DNA of 64,000 nt from Pseudomonadales bacterium (GCA_019090615.1 JAHRVQ010000012.1:62001-126000), one strand, 5' to 3'; shown: positions 38,335 to 48,463, counted from the stretch's first letter. Numbers and translations: made by a program. Notes: generated by a model from the sequence alone, not told the origin.

Positions 38335-40548
38335 TTACCTGGGCACGGCGGGCAATGTACGTAATTGATATTCACGACTACGACTGAATATCAATGCGCC
38401 GTCTCGGGTTCTATCTTCGCTGGTGATATCACCCTCAACAGAATAGCTGTAGGTATAAAAGTCTTCAAAATCACCATCACCGGCACGATCAAATTTAATG
38501 GCACTGACTCGGCCATCCTGGTATTCAAATTGCCGTTCTGCAATAGAAAGTGTAATGGCAGGAAAACCGGGAGCGATAAAAGGGCTACTCGCACCCTCTA
38601 GAAACAGACGACGTATATAATCAGGCACGCCACCGCCTGACTGCAAGGTTTCCAGCACCTGCTTAAGCCGCGTGATACGGCCCTGGTCATCAAAATTGGC
38701 ACCCGTATCAGGCGAACAATCTTGTACTAGGTCACCAGCCTGCACACCTGCTGGCATAAATGCGCTTGCCTGCTGGTAGGGCACTGAAACAACCGGCGCA
38801 TTACTACGCGGCGCGAATCCAGTTTCAATCAACTCAAATTCTCCGGCAAACCGATCACCCGTTAGCTTTACTTCACAACCTGTTAACTCGCCATTAATAT
38901 CAAATTGAAACCGCCTCACCAGTTGAGCCTCGTAACTAACGAGAAAACTGGACAAACCACCATTGAAGAAACCACCATTGAAGAAACTACCAGATTGCTC
39001 CATATTTTCTAATGGCAGCAAAAAACTCTCCAGAGGCGCACCTAAAATTTGCGCTGCACGGAAGGCAGAACTAATAGAACTATTTGACCCTGATGTCACA
39101 ACACCATAATCAACCTGTATCTCTGATAATACGCCCTGCTGATAAATAAAGCCGCTGGTTTCTGATGTCTCGCTACCAACAACAGGCGCGTCATCAATAG
39201 TTTGCTGCGCCGTATTAACCTGGCTAATTAGTTGTCCTGCGGCGTTATATTCATAGCTGGTTATTAAAGACAACTGGGTTGTTGCGACCGTTGGATGTGA
39301 GGGCCGGCCAATCTGCTGTAACAGATCAGCTACAATCACCCCACCAACCTCGCCGCCGATTAAAACACGTCGAGAAGTCCCGCCCAAACCAACCGAAGAA
39401 GCAGCAAAAACCGTATCATCAACCCTGGCCTGAATAACCTCGCCTGTCTGGAGAACATCAAATGCATTCAACGCTGCCAATGGATGGAAAAAGTGATCAT
39501 CCGGGTCCAGACCTGCGAGCGCGAAGACCTGGGGCAGACCCAATGTATTCAACGGCCCTAAAGGGCGAGCAAATTGACTAGCCGCGACTATAGCCGACTG
39601 AGTAAAAGTTAGCAGGGCTAGATCACGCACTGTTTCAGCCAAAATAAGATTGCCTACTAAATCATACGTATAATCGCTAGTAGCCAGGGTATTACCATCA
39701 ACGACCAGGGCATAATGCGTTAAACCAAAATCAGCATCAAATTCAAACATTTGCTGTTTCTGCTGGTCCGTTATTAAACTATCATATGTTTCATTAATGG
39801 CCGCGAGATTACTATTCTGGTCGTATTCAAAAGCCGCAGATCGAATTAACGTATTGGTGGCCGAATCAATGTCAGTTATCAATAATAATTGACCGCGATC
39901 GTTATATTCATAGTTAACAATCTGATCAACAACACCGTCACCGTCGTTATCCAGGCGGTCAACGGCAGGCAAATTAACCTCAACTTGCAGGTTTAATGTG
40001 CTTAGTAAATGATTCAGGGCTGCCGTGCCTGATCGATATACGCCATTATTTTCATTCACCAGACGACGATATTCGCCGGCTGCAAAGGTATCTGGCAGCG
40101 CTGAAAAATCCAGTGTCTGTTCTGCCAGGCTGGCATCAAGCCCACTGAGATCGATACCGTTATCAGGGTTATTATCCTGATCAAGTGATTGCAGTAACAC
40201 TAGTCGGTTCAGTAACTCAGCTTCAACCCCGGCCTGCCTGGCTGCCTCTACGCTGCTGACATCCAACAGGCTTAATGGTGACAAACTTGCTGCCCCGCGT
40301 GCGTTACCTAACTGTATACCCCCGAGTGAAAAACTTACCGTTTCACCCACTAGATATTTAAATTCTCCCGCTGCATTGGTAGTACCTGACTGGGTGGCAG
40401 TCGCATAATGTAAGCCATTAACCGCACTATCAACAAAAGTACCGGTCTGCACCGCTGGTGCACGGCTAGAAGAACCGCCGCCATTACAGGCCACCAGTAG
40501 CACCAGGGCAATAAAGGCGGGAGCATTGAGCAAATATTTTTTGTACAT
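38335..40548 (-). CDS. Large exported lipoprotein with RHS-like YD repeats
   Basis: A 737-residue protein with a lipoprotein signal (lipobox LLVAC, then a Gly/Ser-rich tether). The first domain (FVDSAVNGLHY, NAAGEFKYLVGETVSFSLGG) is a module seen at the start of many surface lipoproteins. A DNDGDGVVD calcium-binding-like loop is followed by several YD-type repeats (YEYNDRGQLL, FEYDQNSNL, YTYDLVGNL, YEYNAAGQL), as in RHS proteins. No toxin end is visible. A 15-bp duplication gives FFNGG twice. It is probably anchored in the outer membrane. It is transcribed convergently with the DszB-like gene, with 3 bp between stops. Confidence 0.75.
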   Translation of the reverse strand: MYKKYLLNAPAFIALVLLVACNGGGSSSRAPAVQTGTFVDSAVNGLHYATATQSGTTNAAGEFKYLVGETVSFSLGGIQLGNARGAASLSPLSLLDVSSVEAARQAGVEAELLNRLVLLQSLDQDNNPDNGIDLSGLDASLAEQTLDFSALPDTFAAGEYRRLVNENNGVYRSGTAALNHLLSTLNLQVEVNLPAVDRLDNDGDGVVDQIVNYEYNDRGQLLLITDIDSATNTLIRSAAFEYDQNSNLAAINETYDSLITDQQKQQMFEFDADFGLTHYALVVDGNTLATSDYTYDLVGNLILAETVRDLALLTFTQSAIVAASQFARPLGPLNTLGLPQVFALAGLDPDDHFFHPLAALNAFDVLQTGEVIQARVDDTVFAASSVGLGGTSRRVLIGGEVGGVIVADLLQQIGRPSHPTVATTQLSLITSYEYNAAGQLISQVNTAQQTIDDAPVVGSETSETSGFIYQQGVLSEIQVDYGVVTSGSNSSISSAFRAAQILGAPLESFLLPLENMEQSGSFFNGGFFNGGLSSFLVSYEAQLVRRFQFDINGELTGCEVKLTGDRFAGEFELIETGFAPRSNAPVVSVPYQQASAFMPAGVQAGDLVQDCSPDTGANFDDQGRITRLKQVLETLQSGGGVPDYIRRLFLEGASSPFIAPGFPAITLSIAERQFEYQDGRVSAIKFDRAGDGDFEDFYTYSYSVEGDITSEDRTRDGALIFSRSREYQLRTLPAVPR
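38959..38988 (-). repeat. 15-bp duplication inside lipoprotein gene
   Basis: Two near-perfect 15-bp units (ACCACCATTGAAGAA on the plus strand) encode a doubled Phe-Phe-Asn-Gly-Gly. In frame. Confidence 0.7.
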
Positions 40549-40839
40549 ATTATGAATACTACTATTAATTTATTGACTAATTATTATTGGGTGGTCCTTA
40601 AAACAGGCCCAAATTTAGTTTCTGATTTCAAATTACAGGCTATCATAGACGAATTGCACCAGGGAACCCCTGATTGAACTGGCTGGCGAAATTGGGTAAT
40701 TTATTCTTAACAGAGTGCATTACTTATTGCACAATCTGTGACGCAACGACAAAGCTGTATGCTTTTTAAGCAGGTATGCCAGACTCAAAAGCGCACTCAA
40801 ATTAAAGCGGCGAGTCACAACCACTTTAATTTCAGGCCG

Positions 40840-41322
40840 CTAGTCAGCCTTTTCCTGCTGCTCCATATCAGTTAACAATTCAACTAGACTGGTCGGTTTA
40901 TGCAAGGCCAGCCTCGCCTGAATCAGCTGCTGACAACGGTTTTGTAACAACAGTATAAGCGAAAAAAAAGCAGACTTTACTTCAGCATCAGTCCCTGACA
41001 GGCGGGTAGGGTCTGGCAAACTCCACTGCACCTTAGGCACATTGCCGAACCAGACTGGACAGGGCTCCTGCGCCGCAGAATCACAAACCGTGATAACAAT
41101 ATCGGGCTTAAAATACGCCAACTCATCCCAGCTTTGGCTGCGCAAAGCCCGCGTATCAATACCTGATTCAGCCAGATATTGCATGGTCAACGGATGCACA
41201 TTGTCAGCCGGTGTACTGCCGGCGCTGGCAGCCTGCAGCAGGCCCTTGCCATAGTGATTAAATATCGCTTCCGCAAGGATACTTCGACATCGATTATGGG
41301 TACAGATGAATAATAGTTTCAT
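40840..41322 (-). CDS. arsC: Arsenate reductase, thioredoxin-coupled type
   Basis: A 160-residue low-molecular-weight-phosphatase-fold arsenate reductase. The P-loop CTHNRCRS gives nucleophile Cys7 and Arg13, and the redox pair Cys80 and Cys88 lies in VCDSAAQEPC, the spacing found in Staphylococcus-type ArsC. The general acid Asp is in LPDPTRL. It reduces As(V) to As(III), which would feed the methyltransferase at 54. No arsR or efflux pump gene is next to it. It sits 7 bp downstream of the MutS-like gene, so the two are likely co-transcribed. Confidence 0.92.
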   Translation of the reverse strand: MKLLFICTHNRCRSILAEAIFNHYGKGLLQAASAGSTPADNVHPLTMQYLAESGIDTRALRSQSWDELAYFKPDIVITVCDSAAQEPCPVWFGNVPKVQWSLPDPTRLSGTDAEVKSAFFSLILLLQNRCQQLIQARLALHKPTSLVELLTDMEQQEKAD

Positions 41323-41329
41323 AGTCAGT

Positions 41330-42754
41330 TCACACCTCAGGGGCTAATTCATCCAGTAGCCTAAATATCCCTTCTTCACGTAATACGCGCATCCCCAAAC
41401 GCTGGCTGGAGACCCCCTTATGTAAAAGATAATCGAATCGCAGTCGACCTTCACTTTCCATGGCTTCAAAATATCGACAGTCAACCTGGCCGTTAATACC
41501 TAACTGCTCGCCTAATTCAATCAGATGCGAAGAAAACATAAACAAACAATCTTTTCTTACCGCAAAGCGTTCTATGATTGCCTCTGATGCATCGAGTGCA
41601 TCCTTAACATTTGTCCCTTTAAATGGCTCATCCATCAACGCGATAACGCGATAACCGTCTGCCACTGCCTGTGCAATGGCTTTAACCCGCAAAGCTTCAG
41701 CGCGAAAATAACTAATCCCGCCGCGCAAATCGTCCTGCAACGAAAACGAACTAAACAGCCGTTGCGCCGGAACAAAATTAAAACGCTGCGCTGGCACACC
41801 CATGCCCAGATGCGCCAGGTAAAGCGCAGTGGCAAATGCCCGCAGATAGGTGGTTTTGCCCGCCATGTTTGGCCCGGTTAAGAACAGCACTCGATGGTTT
41901 TGATCCAATGCAACTGAATTTGGCACCGGCTCTACTACAAACGGGTGCACCAGACCCTCCGCTTCCACCCGCAGCGGCCCTGCTTCAATTTTTGGCAAAA
42001 CAAACTGATACTTACCAGTCACATCCGCCATCGCTGTAAGGGCATCAATTTCATGCACCAGCTGCAACAACCTCGCCAGGGTCATCTTTTCCTGCGAACG
42101 AAAAACCTGATCCAGACGTAGCACTCGCCAGGCCTCCCCCATTCTTGCTCGGGGTTTCTTATCGGCCACCCGCACCAGTCCAGGACGCGCCAGCAACGCC
42201 CGCATTTCTTCGACCAGGGGTGCCAGCTCACCTTTGGCTGAATTCAATTCAACCTGCCCAATAAAACGCCTTAGTGAACGGACCAGAGTACAGGTTACCT
42301 CGACCCCACGCACAATATCGGTATAAAAACGATCATGATTAGCCCATAGTCCCAGTGCGCTAAAACCAAATTCGAGGCTATTTTGCTGCGTTATTACGGG
42401 CAAGATGTCGTGCGTATAAAGCGCCACCCGCCCAATAATAAAAGCCGACGATAACTGACTAAATGCCTGTCGATGATCCAGAATAAAACCAATTGCAGCC
42501 TGGGTATCATGGATCCGCGCAGCAGTCGCCCAGGGACGCTGCATACGCTGATGAAGTACTTTTGCACCACCCTTGGTTCTTGACAGATTGCAAAATTCGA
42601 ACAGACTGGGTAGCTCTGCAGCGGCAGAAAAAATTTCAAGGTCTTTTTCAGTTTGCTCATCAAGCAGCATTATTTCTGGATCAATTGCCTGACTATCAAT
42701 GCCAGTACTACTAGCTGTTTGATCCGCTGATTCAGATGCTGTCATGGCGACCAT
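41330..42754 (-). CDS. MutS-like ATPase without mismatch-recognition domain
   Basis: A 474-residue protein with the MutS core/lever helices and ATPase domain only. Walker A is TGPNMAGKTT, the D-loop region reads VIALMDEPFKGTN (the usual Glu after Asp is present), and the FSSHL histidine motif follows. The N-terminal mismatch-binding and connector domains are missing, so it is not a canonical mismatch repair protein. Such MutS-related proteins have little-studied DNA functions. The frame begins with ATGs three codons apart; I keep the first. It overlaps no gene but is close to arsC. Confidence 0.85.
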   Translation of the reverse strand: MVAMTASESADQTASSTGIDSQAIDPEIMLLDEQTEKDLEIFSAAAELPSLFEFCNLSRTKGGAKVLHQRMQRPWATAARIHDTQAAIGFILDHRQAFSQLSSAFIIGRVALYTHDILPVITQQNSLEFGFSALGLWANHDRFYTDIVRGVEVTCTLVRSLRRFIGQVELNSAKGELAPLVEEMRALLARPGLVRVADKKPRARMGEAWRVLRLDQVFRSQEKMTLARLLQLVHEIDALTAMADVTGKYQFVLPKIEAGPLRVEAEGLVHPFVVEPVPNSVALDQNHRVLFLTGPNMAGKTTYLRAFATALYLAHLGMGVPAQRFNFVPAQRLFSSFSLQDDLRGGISYFRAEALRVKAIAQAVADGYRVIALMDEPFKGTNVKDALDASEAIIERFAVRKDCLFMFSSHLIELGEQLGINGQVDCRYFEAMESEGRLRFDYLLHKGVSSQRLGMRVLREEGIFRLLDELAPEV

Positions 42755-42889
42755 TTAGAATATTTATTCCCCTTAAAAATGACAAAAGTCTAAAAGTTAT
42801 TAATCAGCTAAGCATTAGGTAATTAGACGCTTCATTCTATGCCGTTGATTATAACTCTTTGATGCAATCAACAATAATCCGGTAATAGT

Positions 42890-43507
42890 CTAGCCAGGGC
42901 GAATAAATTGCTGACGTATTTTTTCTATCCTGGCTCTATATACACAGGTCTCCACATGATCATTCACCAGTCCCATCGCCTGCATAAACGCATATACGGT
43001 TGTTGGGCCAACGAACTTCCAGCCCTTGCTTTTAAGCGCTTTGGCAAGTGCAATAGATTCAATTGATGTTGAAATCGGCTCAGTGTTATCGATTGGGAAA
43101 GTAGACTGTACCTTTGCGACGGGTTCGAAACGCCAGACAAATGCCGCCAGCGAACCTGCTTCCTGAATCAGTGCCTGGGCACATTTGGCGTTATTGATGA
43201 CCGCTTCTATTTTACCCCTGTGGCGAACAATACCTGCATCCTGCAACAAACGCTCAACATCGTATTCGGTGAATTCTGCCATCTTATTAAAATCAAAATC
43301 CATAAAGGCCAGGCGAAAATTATCTCGCTTAGTCAAAATGGTGCGCCAGCTTAGGCCCGATTGAAAACTTTCAAGACATAATTTCTCAAATAAACGTTGA
43401 TCATCATCAACAGGATAACCCCACTCATTATCGTGATAAGCCATATATTCACGGCTCGCTGTACACCAGCCACAGCGAATAATGTCATCTGGCACCCTAT
43501 CACTCAT
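42890..43507 (-). CDS. tag: DNA-3-methyladenine glycosylase I
   Basis: A 205-residue base-excision repair enzyme that removes 3-methyladenine. The start RCGWC, then YHDNEWGYP, and later GLSWRTILTKR, GPTTVYAFMQAMGLVNDH and the C-terminal VETC supply the zinc ligands and the catalytic Glu. AAAGAGA precedes the ATG. It follows the FGE gene by 57 bp on the same strand. Length and motifs fit the family throughout. Confidence 0.94.
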   Translation of the reverse strand: MSDRVPDDIIRCGWCTASREYMAYHDNEWGYPVDDDQRLFEKLCLESFQSGLSWRTILTKRDNFRLAFMDFDFNKMAEFTEYDVERLLQDAGIVRHRGKIEAVINNAKCAQALIQEAGSLAAFVWRFEPVAKVQSTFPIDNTEPISTSIESIALAKALKSKGWKFVGPTTVYAFMQAMGLVNDHVETCVYRARIEKIRQQFIRPG

Positions 43508-43564
43508 AACCCATTCTCTTTAAATAAAAAGCGCATAACATAGATAGAACATCCATAATAAAAC

Positions 43565-44725
43565 TCAATGGTTTCGCACGGTTCGAAAACCAATATGGCT
43601 GGTACCCAGGCCAGTATCTGCCGCCTGCCGAGCAGCTGGACGAAAACGCATACAATAATTTGGCGCGCATAAATATGAGCCGCCTTTTATCACCTTAACC
43701 GCTAGATCACCATGCTGTGCAGAATAACTATCTGCCTCGCCAGGGCCCGTTGGATCAATTCGGTCTGCCGACAAATGTCCGGGCGCGTACCAGTTAGCCG
43801 TCCACTCCCAAACATTACCTATTAAATCATAAACCCCATAATCATTAGCATTAAAACACCCAACCGGCGCCAGGCCCTGAAACTGATCTTCGTTGGTATT
43901 TTCATACGGAAATAGTCCCTGCCAGGTATTGGCCTGGTGTTGGCCATCCATCACCAATTCATCACCTGCCGCAGTAAAGGAGCCACTATGCCTACGCTGT
44001 GCTGCGAGCTCGAACTGCGCTTCAGTAGGTAAGGATCTGCCAGCCCAATCGGCATAAGCTTTTGCGTCTTCAAAGGCAATATGTACCACCGGGTAATTTT
44101 CTCGGCCCTCAATATTACTATCTGGTCCCGCTGGATGACGCCAATTTGTGCCCGCCACATAGAGCCACCAATGAGATCTACCCTGGCTATTTGCCGGCGC
44201 GACAAATAATGTTGAACCCGGTTTAACAGTTTCAATCGGCACACTCGGCCAGTCCTCCGACCTAGGTTGTTGTTCCGCTACAGTGATATAGCCAGTTTCG
44301 GTTACAAACAGGTCAAACTGACCATTGGTTATTTCGTGGCGATCAATCCAGAAGCTAGACACACGCACTTCAAAGGCTGGTCCCTCCTCAGCATACCCAT
44401 GATCATTACCCATCATAAAATTGCGGCCCTCGATATTAACCTCAGCACCAATTTCCTGCAGGCAAGCGGGTTCGTTGGCATTGATCAATGCGCCCTTATC
44501 CAGATCATCCTCACTATCAACCACAATAGCGACCTCAGCCAACAAAACTCGATCCGCCGCCAGCACAGCCAAAGGTACATAACCAACAAAAACTAAAACC
44601 GCCAGGTTCACTAGCAGCCAGAATCCAAACAAGGAGGCTGGCATGTGGTTCTGGATGCTTAAAAATAGCACCTTGTTCTGAGGTTTCAGATTGAGGATTG
44701 GTGCGGAACCTTTTCTTTCACTCAT
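43565..44725 (-). CDS. Formylglycine-generating-enzyme (SUMF1-type) homologue
   Basis: A 386-residue protein with an N-terminal signal anchor (about 32-57) and a C-terminal FGE-sulfatase domain (about 90-386). The catalytic cysteines of true formylglycine-generating enzymes are present: Cys353 and Cys358 in GGSYLCAPNYC, followed by RFRPAAR. GNVWEWTANW and the DRHEITNGQF box are also intact. Many bacterial relatives lack these cysteines, so this is a candidate active enzyme for sulfatase maturation. It would face the periplasm. No sulfatase gene is in the window. An alternative start is Met28, giving a cleavable-type signal. Confidence 0.85.
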   Translation of the reverse strand: MSERKGSAPILNLKPQNKVLFLSIQNHMPASLFGFWLLVNLAVLVFVGYVPLAVLAADRVLLAEVAIVVDSEDDLDKGALINANEPACLQEIGAEVNIEGRNFMMGNDHGYAEEGPAFEVRVSSFWIDRHEITNGQFDLFVTETGYITVAEQQPRSEDWPSVPIETVKPGSTLFVAPANSQGRSHWWLYVAGTNWRHPAGPDSNIEGRENYPVVHIAFEDAKAYADWAGRSLPTEAQFELAAQRRHSGSFTAAGDELVMDGQHQANTWQGLFPYENTNEDQFQGLAPVGCFNANDYGVYDLIGNVWEWTANWYAPGHLSADRIDPTGPGEADSYSAQHGDLAVKVIKGGSYLCAPNYCMRFRPAARQAADTGLGTSHIGFRTVRNH

Positions 44726-44970
44726 GATCGATCTGGACTGGTTGATTTAATAATTTTTTGAATTCTGATTCATATAACGGTCGATCACAAGATCAGCCGC
44801 CGAAAGCCACATTAAAAATGGTATAAACTGAAAAACCAATGACAAGCCACCTGATATCATCGTAGGATGCAGAAAAACACCATAATACAATTTTTCAGCA
44901 ATGCCTTTATAGCTATAGCCGCGATATTTATCCGGACGAAAATTTAGAGGCTTAGAAATCTACACACACG

Positions 44971-45867
44971 ATGGTAAACACGAGCGAACTACGGCATGCG
45001 GAAGCACAAGAAGCCATGAAAGCCTATCACGATACGCCAGCACAAGCTGAGCGAAAGCCGATAGCCAGCCTGGCATTTATCATGCTGCTACTTTTTATTA
45101 GCCTGATGGTCAGCCGACCCAGCCAGATTGCTGCTGAGCAATCAAACCTGCAAGACCCTGATACCAGGCTCACTAACAATACCACTAACAATGCGCAGGC
45201 AATAAAAATCATCACCGAAATGGAAGCCCTGTATCAGGGTCAATCCAGCCAGGCCACAATCACTATGGACGTCGTTACGCCGCAATTTCAACGTACCCTG
45301 AAAATGCAGTCTTCATCCATGGGCACACAGCATTCTTTCATTCGTATTCTTTCACCGAGAAAAGAACGTGGTATAGCGACACTTAAGATTAGCGAAGAAA
45401 TGTGGAACTACTTCCCCAGAATCAACAAGGTAGTCAAGGTGCCCCCCAGCATGATGATGGGTGCCTGGATGGGCAGTGACTTCACCAATGATGACCTGGT
45501 GAAGCAGACCACTCTGACCGACGAATACAATCTAACCATGGAAACAACCCAAACACAGTACATCATCAGCCTGGTACCAAAACAACAAACTGTTACCGTA
45601 TGGGGGAAAATCGACTATGTAGTACAACGTGAGCATATGACACCCGCTTCGCAGTCTTTCTACGACGAAGACGGCACGTTAATTCGGAAAATGGAATTTA
45701 GCCAATTGAAAGATTTCTCCGGGCGCTTAATCCCCTCCATTCTAACCATGACCCCTATCAACAAACCTGGCCACCAGACCATTATCACCTACAATCAGCT
45801 TGAGTTTCAGCCTCACCGCATTGATGACTCCGTCTTTACTCTACGCCATCTCAAAAGTCGTTTTTAG
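44971..45867 (+). CDS. LolA-like outer-membrane lipoprotein-sorting protein
   Basis: A 298-residue protein with a hydrophobic N-terminal export segment (about 30-52) and a LolA/LolB-like periplasmic half-barrel. ITEMEALYQGQSSQATITMDV, IRILSPRKERGIATLKI and MWNYFPRINKVVKVPPSMMM are typical of the lipoprotein-sorting-like family linked to ABC transporters. It is the first gene of a tight five-gene operon and probably hands a lipid or lipoprotein between the ABC permeases and the outer membrane. Its stop overlaps the GTG start of the next gene (TAGTG). The exact start is uncertain (44971 or Met16 at 45016). Confidence 0.85.
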   Translation: MVNTSELRHAEAQEAMKAYHDTPAQAERKPIASLAFIMLLLFISLMVSRPSQIAAEQSNLQDPDTRLTNNTTNNAQAIKIITEMEALYQGQSSQATITMDVVTPQFQRTLKMQSSSMGTQHSFIRILSPRKERGIATLKISEEMWNYFPRINKVVKVPPSMMMGAWMGSDFTNDDLVKQTTLTDEYNLTMETTQTQYIISLVPKQQTVTVWGKIDYVVQREHMTPASQSFYDEDGTLIRKMEFSQLKDFSGRLIPSILTMTPINKPGHQTIITYNQLEFQPHRIDDSVFTLRHLKSRF

Positions 45868-47183
45868 TGTTACTTATTGCCCTTGCCTGGAGAAATATCT
45901 TTCGCCAGAAACGCCGCTCACTACTAACCGCTCTAAGTATGGCCGGGGGTTATCTGGTTAGTGCATTTGCTATTTCATTAAGCGAAGGCAGCTACAACGG
46001 TGCGATCAATTTTTTTACCGAAGACCATTCTGGGCATATTCAGATCCATCAGGCTAACTACCTCAAACGGCCAAAAATCCATAAAACCATTAATAACCCT
46101 CAGACAATAAGCACTCAGCTTAAGCAGAATACTAATATAAGGAGCCATACATTACGGGTATTCGCGCCGGTACTAGCCTACTCAGAAACAAAAAATAGTC
46201 ATGCCCAACTGGTGGGTATTGATTTGGCCCTTGAACAACAGACCAGCCGTCTGGCAGAAAAAATTATTGCCGGCCAATTTATCAACAACCAGCAAAATAC
46301 TGCTGGTTATTACGCAGTAATGATCAGCAGTAATTTGGCCCGCGTACTAAATATTTCTTTAGGCGATGAACTCATTCTTATCTCCCAAGGTGCGGACGGC
46401 TCGGTAGCTAACGACCTATATATCGTCGGCGGTATCATCAATAACAAAAATGCCAGAACGGTTTATCTACCTTTAAATGCTGCGCAACTATTTCTTAGTT
46501 TACCCAACAAAGTCCATCAGATTGCCATATTATTAAACCATAGCGGCGAGGCAATCGAGCAGGCGCAGCACATTCAACAATTATTATCAGCAGAATCATT
46601 GTTAGGAGATTCATTTCCAGGAGAATCTGTCACAGTATCATCACTCATACCAAAGTTAACCCAGGCAGAAAAATCACTCAGGCAGAATCTTACCAACCTG
46701 ACGGTATCACCCTGGCAGGAAGTTGAAGCTACTTTTTATCAGTCCATGCAAGCTGACAAAAGGGGCATGAATATTACTCTGGGCATCATTTTGTTTATTG
46801 TTTTTATTGGCGTACTTAATACCGTACTGATGTCCGTCATGGAGCGAACCAGAGAGTTTGGGGTGCTTAAAGCAATCGGTAGTCGACCTTTACAAATCAC
46901 TACTTTAATCACCCTGGAAACAACCATGCTCGCTTCAATGAGCATAGTTACGGGCTTCGCTCTATCCATACCGCTGATTTTATGGTTCAAAAACACGGGC
47001 CTTAAACTGTCTCAACCAGTGGACATTGGCGGTGTTGTACTAGACCGGATGACAGGAGACATGAACCTGTATGTATTCCTGGCACCCGCTATTGCCATGC
47101 TGACGTTCTCAATATTAGTCAGCATACCGCCGGCCTTCAGGGCTGCGAGCATCTCACCCACCAAAGCCCTGGGGAGCCACTAG
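45867..47183 (+). CDS. ABC transporter permease, LolC/FtsX type
   Basis: A 438-residue inner-membrane permease with the MacB/LolC topology: one membrane helix near residue 20, a large periplasmic domain (about 45-290) and three helices at the C-terminus. The FtsX signature MSVMERTREFGVLKAIGSR is near 320. GTG start, overlapping the LolA-like stop by one base (TAGTG). It is paralogous to the next gene, so the two probably form a heterodimer. Such systems extract substrates from the inner membrane by a mechanotransmission mechanism instead of transporting through a pore. Confidence 0.9.
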   Translation: MLLIALAWRNIFRQKRRSLLTALSMAGGYLVSAFAISLSEGSYNGAINFFTEDHSGHIQIHQANYLKRPKIHKTINNPQTISTQLKQNTNIRSHTLRVFAPVLAYSETKNSHAQLVGIDLALEQQTSRLAEKIIAGQFINNQQNTAGYYAVMISSNLARVLNISLGDELILISQGADGSVANDLYIVGGIINNKNARTVYLPLNAAQLFLSLPNKVHQIAILLNHSGEAIEQAQHIQQLLSAESLLGDSFPGESVTVSSLIPKLTQAEKSLRQNLTNLTVSPWQEVEATFYQSMQADKRGMNITLGIILFIVFIGVLNTVLMSVMERTREFGVLKAIGSRPLQITTLITLETTMLASMSIVTGFALSIPLILWFKNTGLKLSQPVDIGGVVLDRMTGDMNLYVFLAPAIAMLTFSILVSIPPAFRAASISPTKALGSH

Positions 47184-48463
47184 TGCAAACCCTTAAATTA
47201 GCCATGAGAAATATTTTTCGTAATACGCGCCGCTCAGTACTTACCATAATGCTGATTGGATTTAGCCTGAGCGCGCTTATTTTGACCGATGCGATAACCC
47301 GCGGCATGTTATTGCTGATGACGCAGAACGTAACCCAAACCTTCTCTGGCGAAGCCCAGAGCCACAGAAAAGGCTACCGGCAAAATCTGGATATAGATCT
47401 GTATTTCACATCTGATCTGCTTGAAAAACAGCTACACCAGGATCCAGCAGTAAAGTTTTATACCAGTCGCGTTATCAGCGGCGCCATGATCACTTCAAGT
47501 CATAACGTTGCGGCGGGTCTAATATACGGCGTTGATGCCGCTGGTGAATCAAAGCTCGGTAAAACGCAACAAGCACTGATCCAGGGCAATTACCTAACCG
47601 GTAGCGACCATGCGGCTAGTGACATTTTAGCGAGTGACAACATAACGAGTGACCTTATAACTAGTGACGGCGAAATGCTGATGGGATATGCCATGGCCGA
47701 ACTGCTTGAGGCCGATATTGGCGATCGAATTGTGGTCAGCCTGTCTGAGGTTGATACTGGGGAACTAACCCAGGCACTATTTCGAATTTCTGGCATATTT
47801 AAATTTGGCATCCGAGAATTCGATAATAATGTTGCTTTTGTCAATATTAACCCGTTTCGTTCCGTGCTTGGCCTTAAGGCCAACCAGAGCCATGAAATCG
47901 CGTTTAGTTTCATTGACCCAGAAGACGCAAAAAAACCCGACCTGGACATTTTTAAACAACTCAACAATGAAACCATTGAAACCTTAGGCTGGTTAGAGCT
48001 GAACAAAGAAATCAGTATGATTATTGAAATGTCGAGTTACGCCTCTTTAATTGTTGGCATTGTGCTTTTTTCTCTCACTGTACTGGGCGTGATAAATTCC
48101 ATGTTTATGTCTATCTACGAACGAATCTATGAGTTTGGGGTATTTCTGGCAATTGGCACCAGACCAGTGGCGCTGGCCCTGTTAATCCTTTGTGAAGCAC
48201 TACTTATTAGCCTGATTAGCTGTTTTTTCGGCATGTTACTCAGCTTTGCTATTGGCAGCTGGACCGGTGTACACGGCATTCCATTCGGCAATGTAGAATT
48301 TTCGGGCATTGCCATCAGCAGCAATATCTTGACCCAGCTACATAGCTCACAGTTTATCAACTTCCCGCTTTACGTCATCCTGCTGACCTTAGGCGCGGCA
48401 ATTTACCCTGCAATTTTTGCCGCCAGGATTGCCCCCACAGAAGCTTTACAAAGGAGCCTGTAA
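47183..48463 (+). CDS. ABC transporter permease, second subunit
   Basis: A 426-residue permease of the same kind: N-terminal helix, periplasmic domain, and three C-terminal helices with the signature MSIYERIYEFGVFLAIGTR. GTG start, again with a TAGTG overlap. In the periplasmic domain a fourfold 15-bp repeat (47618-47668) encodes a run of Ser-Asp-rich units. Together with the upstream permease and the ATPase it forms a complete ABC transporter. Confidence 0.9.
   Translation: MQTLKLAMRNIFRNTRRSVLTIMLIGFSLSALILTDAITRGMLLLMTQNVTQTFSGEAQSHRKGYRQNLDIDLYFTSDLLEKQLHQDPAVKFYTSRVISGAMITSSHNVAAGLIYGVDAAGESKLGKTQQALIQGNYLTGSDHAASDILASDNITSDLITSDGEMLMGYAMAELLEADIGDRIVVSLSEVDTGELTQALFRISGIFKFGIREFDNNVAFVNINPFRSVLGLKANQSHEIAFSFIDPEDAKKPDLDIFKQLNNETIETLGWLELNKEISMIIEMSSYASLIVGIVLFSLTVLGVINSMFMSIYERIYEFGVFLAIGTRPVALALLILCEALLISLISCFFGMLLSFAIGSWTGVHGIPFGNVEFSGIAISSNILTQLHSSQFINFPLYVILLTLGAAIYPAIFAARIAPTEALQRSL
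47618..47668 (+). repeat. 15-bp repeat inside permease gene
   Basis: AGTGAC recurs at 47618, 47633, 47648 and 47663, with partly conserved 9-base spacers. It encodes four Ser-Asp units in a loop of the periplasmic domain. Confidence 0.8.

Noticed and set aside
38335-40548. RHS toxin
   Set aside because: YD-type repeats are few and no toxin domain or immunity gene is visible; it is better described as a lipoprotein.
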